Assembly: GCF_017254915.1 (NCBI RefSeq)
Contig: NZ_JAFKCT010000007.1
Coordinates: 213,775 to 277,774 of the forward strand
Reading direction: 5' to 3'
Length of the DNA stretch: 64,000 bases
Source of the DNA: Algoriphagus oliviformis
Lineage (GTDB): Bacteria; Bacteroidota; Bacteroidia; Cytophagales; Cyclobacteriaceae
Shown here: positions 57,225-64,000 of the stretch, piece by piece
Layout of the letters: the number at the start of each line of letters is the position of its first letter
Position numbering within the stretch: position 1 is the first letter of the stretch
Notes under the pieces: generated by a model
Told to the model about the DNA's origin: nothing
Seen by the model: only the letters and a program-made list of their open reading frames with translations
The model's database searches: none
Translations under genes and position numbers: made by a program

Positions 57225-57292
57225 ATGATTTGGTTATAAAATTGAAATATTTCAAAATTGTACGATTGGCAAGAGCGATTGGAAAGATTAAT

Positions 57293-57467
57293 ATGATTGT
57301 CCGCTTTTATGCCAGTAGGCAGCCGTGTCAATCCGAAAGAACGATGAAAGTGGGGCTTTGCCCTACTTCGGTCATCGGTCATCGGTCGCCTGTACTGAGC
57401 GAAGTCGAAGTATCCGACCCGATTAGAGAAGTGAATACGCTTACTGGCAAGATTGCGGATAATCATG
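57293..57467 (-). repeat. MITE-like repeat, copy D (9-bp target duplication; altered core)
   Basis: A 175-bp element in the same orientation as copy C, with ends ATGATTGTCCGC and GCGGATAATCATG. Perfect direct repeats AAGATTAAT lie immediately outside both ends (57284-57292 and 57468-57476). Arms match copies B and C, but the central palindrome is replaced by a CTGAGCGAAGTCGAAG module (near 57396-57411) as found at the GSCFA gene end. The remaining gap to 57584 contains no gene; a CACAGCTGCAC...GTGCAGCTGTG hairpin near 57514-57553 ends in T6 on both sides and likely terminates the minus-strand esterase operon. Confidence 0.85.
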
Positions 57468-57513
57468 AAGATTAATCTGAAAATCCTAAATCAAAAGTCC
57501 AAAACGGAAAAAG

Positions 57514-57558
57514 CCACAGCTGCACAGATCAAATCCGTGCAGCTGTGGCTTTTTGTTT
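57514..57558 (-). terminator. Terminator of the tandem esterase operon
   Basis: AAAAGCCACAGCTGCAC and its reverse complement GTGCAGCTGTGGCTTTT flank AGATCAAATCC. The stem is 17 bp, and on the minus strand the transcript leaves it through T-rich sequence, 27 bp after the esterase stop. Confidence 0.8.
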
Positions 57559-57584
57559 CATCTGCCTACTGTCGCCGATGGACT

Positions 57585-59991
<2,407 letters not shown>

Positions 59992-60093
59992 TCAAATCCT
60001 AGCGCCGAGGATTTTAATCTCTCCGTGAACTGAGGTCAGAACGATGGAAAATGTTTGTCCGCTAAATCTTGTCCCAAGACAAATCAAGGACGC

Positions 60094-62436
60094 TTAGCCC
60101 TCGTTTTGCAAGGAATCCACCGGATTGGTCCAGGCGGCCTTCAGTGTATGGTAGCCCACCGAGAGCAAAGTCAGTCCCAGCATCAGCATGGCGGTGAGCA
60201 GATAGAGCGTCCATCGGATCTCTGTGTGGTAGGTGAATCCTTCGAGAAACTCCCCTACGAAATACCAAGCCACGGGAAAGCCAATCGCCAGGCTGGCCAA
60301 AACCAAGATGGCGAAGTCTCCGCAAAGCAGCAGGGAAAGACTGCCCGCCGAGGCGCCGAGCACCTTTCGGATGCCGATTTCCTTGGTGCGCTGGGCTGCG
60401 GTGAAAGAGGCCAATCCAAACAGGCCCAGCCCGGAAATCAGCACCGCAATGCAGGTGAAGGCCAAGGCAAGCCTGCCGATGACCTGTTCGTTTTGATACT
60501 CTCGGTCAAAGACCTCCTCCAAAAAGCTGAACTCAAAGGGATAGTCGGGATTGTGTTTTTTGAATACCGACTGGATTTGGGCTATGGTGGCGGTCATGGG
60601 GCTTTGCTCGGAGACCTTGATGAAGTAGTAGGAGCCGACGTTTTGCGAATACATGAAGACCATCGGCTCGATGCCCAGGCGCAGGTTGTCGTTGTGAAAA
60701 TCCTCCGTGACACCGACGATCTGGCCTTTGCCCTGCCACATTTCCAGGGGAGTCCCCACCGCCGTCTCGGGATCCAAGCCCATCACCTCGGCGGCTTTTT
60801 TGTTGATGATATAGTTGGCGCCGTCCTGTACTCCGAGGAAGTTACGGCCCTCTGCCAGCGGGATTCCCAGGGTAGGGAGGAAGCCCTCGTCACAGCGGAA
60901 AATCTTGAAGTTGACCGTCGATTCCTGCGGCTTGCCAGGCCAGACTGGATCGGGACTGGTGATGGGCACGGAGAAGATGCTGTTTCCCCCAAAGGCGATA
61001 TTTTCCACTCCAGGCAGCTGGAGCAGGTCGTTTTTGATGCCTGCGTAGGTTCGGACGATGCCCTCGTTTTGATCCACGACCAGGATGTTTTCCTTTTCAA
61101 AGCCCAGGTTTCGCTCGCCGATGTAGCGGATCTGCTGGTAGATCGCAATGCTGCCCACCACCAGGATGGCCGAGGTGGCAAACTGCGCCACGACGAGCAC
61201 CCTCCGCAGGCTGCTGCCACTGAGCATGGCTCGGCTGTCTCCCTTCAAGACCCTCATGGGATTGAATCCCGACAGGACAAAGGCGGGGTAGCTGCCGGAA
61301 AGCAAGCCGGTCATTAGGGTAATGGACAGCGTGCCGATGAGAAAAGAAGGATTGGTCAAGTCCAGGTCGACGGATTTTTGTGTGACCTCATTGAAGAAGG
61401 GAAGCAGCAGCTGCACCAGCAGGACGGCAAAGAGCAGCGCGATCCAGGAAAGCAGCATGGACTCCATCACAAACTGGAGGACGAGCTCGCCGCGCTGGGC
61501 GCCGATGGACTTGCGTATGCCTACTTCCCGACCCCGTGTGCCTGAGCGGGCCGTGGCTAGGTTGATAAAGTTGATGCAGGCCATCACCAAGATCAGCAGC
61601 GCCACAAAACCGAAAAGATACACCTGTTCGATCCTGCCGCCTGCATTGACTCCATTTTCGAATCTTCCCTCAAGGCGCAGCTTGGCGTAGGGATAGAGAA
61701 AGGCCGTGCTGCTGCATTCGGAACAGTTGGCTTGGATCAGGCCGGAGAGTTTTGCGTTGGGGAGCTGGCTGTTTTCACGGAGCAAAACCGCCGTGCGGGA
61801 GCCGCCAGCCTGCCAGTTTTCCATCCAGGGATTTTCCCTCAGGTACAGCTCAAAGGGGGCGATGAAGTCAAACTGCAGGCTGGAGTTGGTCGGGAGGTTT
61901 TCAAAGACACCAGCCACCGTGAGCACATGGTTTTGGTTGAGGCTGACGGTCTTTCCTACGGGGTTTCCCTGCGGGAAAAGCTTCGCCGCCAGCTCCTCCG
62001 ACAGCACGATGGTATTCAGATCTCCCGGATTTCCCTTGGAAAAGGGCAGCTGAAACACCTCAAAAAAGGCCGGGTCGGCAAAGATTCCGGTTTCGTTAAA
62101 ACCCTCTTGCCCGTTTTTCACCAGCAAGTCCGTCTCAAAGCTATACCGAGCGGCAGCCTCGATCTCGGGGATTTCGTCCAGCAGGACGTCCTTGAGGCTT
62201 GCCGTGGGCACGGGATGGGAGGAAAGGCTGCCATCCGGCATTTCGGAGTGGATCATCACACTGTGGATGCGGTCGCTATTGGCCCAAAACCGGTCGTAGG
62301 ACACCTCATCCAAGATCCAGAGCAGGATAAAAATGCTGACCGCCATCCCGGAGCTGAGGCCGAGGAGGTTGATCAGCGTGTAGCCTTTGTGTCGGAGCAG
62401 GTTTCTAAAAGAGGTCTTGAGGTAGTTTTTCCACAT
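60094..62436 (-). CDS. ABC transporter permease, MacB/FtsX family (no ATPase gene adjacent)
   Basis: A protein of 780 residues starting MWKNYLKTSFRNLLRHKGYT, the usual start of the large Bacteroidota permeases with two MacB periplasmic (PCD) domains and two FtsX cores. The first helix is LINLLGLSSGMAVSIFILLWI; FGFVALLILVMACINFINLATARSG and VGIRKSIGAQRG mark the first FtsX core; LGLFGLASFTAAQRTKEIGIRKVLGAS marks the second. These export peptides or lipoproteins or act in signalling with a separate ATPase, which is not encoded next to it here. The upstream ATG at 62679 is rejected as it lies in a repeat remnant. Confidence 0.93.
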   Translation of the reverse strand: MWKNYLKTSFRNLLRHKGYTLINLLGLSSGMAVSIFILLWILDEVSYDRFWANSDRIHSVMIHSEMPDGSLSSHPVPTASLKDVLLDEIPEIEAAARYSFETDLLVKNGQEGFNETGIFADPAFFEVFQLPFSKGNPGDLNTIVLSEELAAKLFPQGNPVGKTVSLNQNHVLTVAGVFENLPTNSSLQFDFIAPFELYLRENPWMENWQAGGSRTAVLLRENSQLPNAKLSGLIQANCSECSSTAFLYPYAKLRLEGRFENGVNAGGRIEQVYLFGFVALLILVMACINFINLATARSGTRGREVGIRKSIGAQRGELVLQFVMESMLLSWIALLFAVLLVQLLLPFFNEVTQKSVDLDLTNPSFLIGTLSITLMTGLLSGSYPAFVLSGFNPMRVLKGDSRAMLSGSSLRRVLVVAQFATSAILVVGSIAIYQQIRYIGERNLGFEKENILVVDQNEGIVRTYAGIKNDLLQLPGVENIAFGGNSIFSVPITSPDPVWPGKPQESTVNFKIFRCDEGFLPTLGIPLAEGRNFLGVQDGANYIINKKAAEVMGLDPETAVGTPLEMWQGKGQIVGVTEDFHNDNLRLGIEPMVFMYSQNVGSYYFIKVSEQSPMTATIAQIQSVFKKHNPDYPFEFSFLEEVFDREYQNEQVIGRLALAFTCIAVLISGLGLFGLASFTAAQRTKEIGIRKVLGASAGSLSLLLCGDFAILVLASLAIGFPVAWYFVGEFLEGFTYHTEIRWTLYLLTAMLMLGLTLLSVGYHTLKAAWTNPVDSLQNEG

Positions 62437-62597
62437 AGCTGCGTAGGTCGGTCGGAAATTCGGTTTGACAAGATACCCCAATCCAAGGCCATGCCTTTTG
62501 CGATCTTCGAAAATGGGCGAAAATAGACGGGTTTCTGGTTTTGCTCGGGAGCTGATCGGACAGTTTTGTTCGATTATGGGAAAAATAGGTTCCCGAA

Positions 62598-62664
62598 CAT
62601 GATTATCGGTCATCGCCTGCCCGACGTGTCGGGGTCTTCCGACCTGCCTGAGCAGACTGGCAGG
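62598..62664 (-). repeat. MITE-like repeat, truncated copy E
   Basis: CATGATTATC is joined directly to core sequence (GGTCATCGCCTGCCCGACGT, then CTGCCTGAGCAGAC), so the conserved arm between them is deleted. It abuts the remnant of a ParE-like toxin gene and probably took part in breaking it. Confidence 0.65.
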
Positions 62665-62858
62665 GTTGCAAATGCCCACGAAGTAATTCTCCCCAGCACG
62701 CCAGACAGTACCTATCCAGGGTAGTTCTCCAGGATATAGAAAAAGTCGTTGGTGGTTGATTTGATGTTTTCGACTGATGCGGGGCCCTATTTGTACTTTA
62801 GATAGTCCAGTATCGCGAGAAAGTCCCTATTGGCTCGCTTGCCGACGAGGATTTTCAC
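62665..62858 (-). pseudogene. RelE/ParE-like toxin remnant
   Basis: On the minus strand a frame starting GTG at 62858 reads VKILVGKRANRDFLAILDYL and stops at TAG (62789-62787). The frame then continues with GPASVENIKSTTNDFFYILE, and after a one-base shift gives WIGTVWRAGENYFVGI before meeting the repeat remnant. The pattern is that of a ParE-type toxin broken by a nonsense change, a frameshift and truncation. The GTG overlaps the antitoxin stop, as in an intact toxin-antitoxin operon. Confidence 0.55.
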
Positions 62859-63084
62859 TTTTTTGGATTCAGAAAATCTTCTCTCGAAATCAACGTAGAC
62901 TCATCCTCAGATTCTTCCAGTGCCATTAGGATGTCCTGTTTTTGTCCTCGGGCAGTTCTTCCCAGAGTTTTCCAGAGGGAAGTGCCTTTCTCAGCGAAAG
63001 AAAATCCCGCAGTGTTTCCAACAACTGCTCGTTTTCAATTTCATCCACTAGCTGGTGGACAGAAGTTTTAAGCGTGTTTGTCAT
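62855..63084 (-). pseudogene. Antitoxin of the decayed toxin-antitoxin module, frameshifted
   Basis: ATG at 63084 starts MTNTLKTSVHQLVDEIENEQ, continuing LLETLRDFLSLRKALPSGKLWEEL, which resembles addiction-module antitoxins. The frame then ends at TAA, while the next frame continues with DILMALEESEDESTLISRED FLNPKK to a TGA at 62857-62855, the expected acidic C-terminus. A one-base indel near 62940 explains this. Confidence 0.55.
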
Positions 63085-63215
63085 GATGATAAAGGATTGA
63101 CTAGTTGAAGTTGTTAACTTACGGAAACCTATATTGGAGAGAAAAAGATGTTTGGAAATCGGTGGTAGAATTGTTGATTTGAACTAAAAAAAAACTGTTT
63201 CCAGTGGGATTGGAA

Positions 63216-64000
63216 CTATTTTTTGTTTGATTTATTGGAGCTCATTTTCATTAGAATGAATGATTTTATCATTGGGTTTCTAAATCTAAATCTCACATTG
63301 TTTTTTTCACCAATTTTCTCGATTACTTTGCCTCTTGATTCACTGCATAGATCATTTATGTAGTAGTTTATCCGTTGGCTAGTATAGTTTTTTCCGCTTA
63401 AGTTAAATAGAGAGTCTAATATGTCTCTTTTGGATGAAAATCCAAATTGATCAACTTCAGACGAAGCCAAAGCAAATAGTACTTCGGAAAATAATGTTTC
63501 GGATTTGCTTGATAGAGTTGCAATTTGATAAGCGTTTTTTATCGATTGTGCTGAATTTTCTAGCGCTTTGTCAATTGCAAAATCTAAGTCATCTTTATCA
63601 ATCATAGATTTGTTACTTTGGAGACAATGTATTGCAGCATGTTTACATAGAAGGTGAGTAAAGCTTGGGAATCCAGTAGAAAATTCTATTATTTTCTTCC
63701 TTTGCGGAGAATTTATTTTGATTCCAATCTGAGCTAAACCACCATCAATAATTTCTCCTAGCTCGCTATTAGACATTCGAGGGGTGTAGATTTGGAGCAA
63801 GCATCGCTCAACAGATGGATGGTGGCCAATTAACTCGTTTACATCGAGCGCGATTCCAACAATTAAGATCGTTATATTTGGCATGTTGTCCGATAGTAGT
63901 TTTATCGTATCGGCCATTCTAGTTTTTACATCTGTGTTTGTTATACTATCAAATTCGTCAAATATAAAAAGTAATTTATTGTCAAGATTGCTCAATACAG
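63216..64000 (-). CDS. AAA-family ATPase / ATP-binding protein, C-terminal part (5' truncated by window)
   Basis: The frame is open to the window end, so the N-terminus with the Walker A motif is missing. The visible part has a Walker B segment (KLLFIFDEFDSI), sensor-like NITILIVGIALDVNEL, a helical lid region (LGEIIDGGLAQIGIKI, FSTGFPSFTHLLCKHAAIHC) and a C-terminal winged-helix-like region (FRFRNPMIKSFILMKM). This resembles AAA_16 / Orc1-Cdc6-like or STAND-type ATPases. Strongly AT-rich compared with the rest of the window, so probably acquired. Function not derivable from this part. Confidence 0.75.
   Translation of the reverse strand, partial: VLSNLDNKLLFIFDEFDSITNTDVKTRMADTIKLLSDNMPNITILIVGIALDVNELIGHHPSVERCLLQIYTPRMSNSELGEIIDGGLAQIGIKINSPQRKKIIEFSTGFPSFTHLLCKHAAIHCLQSNKSMIDKDDLDFAIDKALENSAQSIKNAYQIATLSSKSETLFSEVLFALASSEVDQFGFSSKRDILDSLFNLSGKNYTSQRINYYINDLCSESRGKVIEKIGEKNNVRFRFRNPMIKSFILMKMSSNKSNKK

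Noticed and set aside
62437..62679. Extended N-terminus of the FtsX-type permease
   Set aside because: The extra 81 residues derive from the repeat remnant and toxin relic; the family starts at MWKNYLKTSFRNLLR.

Overview
The window reads as a stretch of chromosome from a Bacteroidota bacterium, most likely a Cytophagales / Cyclobacteriaceae (Algoriphagus-like) organism. This rests on three SusC/SusD outer-membrane uptake pairs, a FecI/FecR signalling pair feeding an STN-bearing SusC, GSCFA, DUF1835 and DUF4142 proteins, many Bacteroidota-type lipoproteins, and a clear TTG-N19-TAnnTTTG promoter before the pyrophosphatase gene. The taxon is an inference from protein families; there is no rRNA in the window.

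Layout. 0-4.5 kb: the 3' end of an Fe-S/FAD oxidoreductase, a RHH-PIN toxin-antitoxin pair, a Uma2 nuclease-like gene and an AT-rich DUF3825 gene next to a mobile repeat. 4.5-12 kb: housekeeping genes on the minus strand (PriA, a YyaL-type thioredoxin-fold protein, GSCFA, and a VOC / DUF1801 / DUF1835 operon). 12-20 kb: minus-strand SusC-SusD, then PBP4 and an S9 peptidase, which suggests peptide use. 20-24 kb: membrane pyrophosphatase, two small conserved proteins and tRNA-Pro(GGG). 24-25.5 kb: an AT-rich patch with a membrane protein and a broken lipoprotein gene. 25.5-34.4 kb: ECF sigma factor, FecR, SusC with STN domain, SusD and a sulfatase, a self-contained sensing, uptake and desulfation locus. 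34.4-35.9 kb: 1.5 kb without genes, holding a repeat with a perfect 38-bp palindrome. 35.9-44.6 kb: a third SusC-SusD pair, a Ca-dependent PI-PLC and a GDPD-alkaline phosphatase fusion, which look like a phosphodiester/phosphate scavenging locus. 44.5-48.2 kb: an OmpA-type envelope protein and a partner. 49-56.3 kb: a PfpI/DJ-1 protein and a complete tripartite RND efflux operon. 56.5-62.4 kb: a DUF4142 lipoprotein, two tandem esterases and a MacB/FtsX permease. 62.4-64 kb: a decayed toxin-antitoxin module and the start-truncated end of an AT-rich AAA ATPase gene.

The most notable non-coding structure is a family of about 150-206 bp repeats with 12-13 bp terminal inverted repeats (CATGATTATCCGC), present as four near-full copies and two degraded ones. 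Two copies are flanked by perfect 9-bp direct repeats, as expected of a transposed MITE-like element. One copy supplies the last 11 codons and the stop of the PI-PLC gene. The central part of the element differs between copies, and in one copy it carries a second, separate repeat module (CTGAGCGAAGTCGAAG) that elsewhere forms the 3' end of the GSCFA gene.
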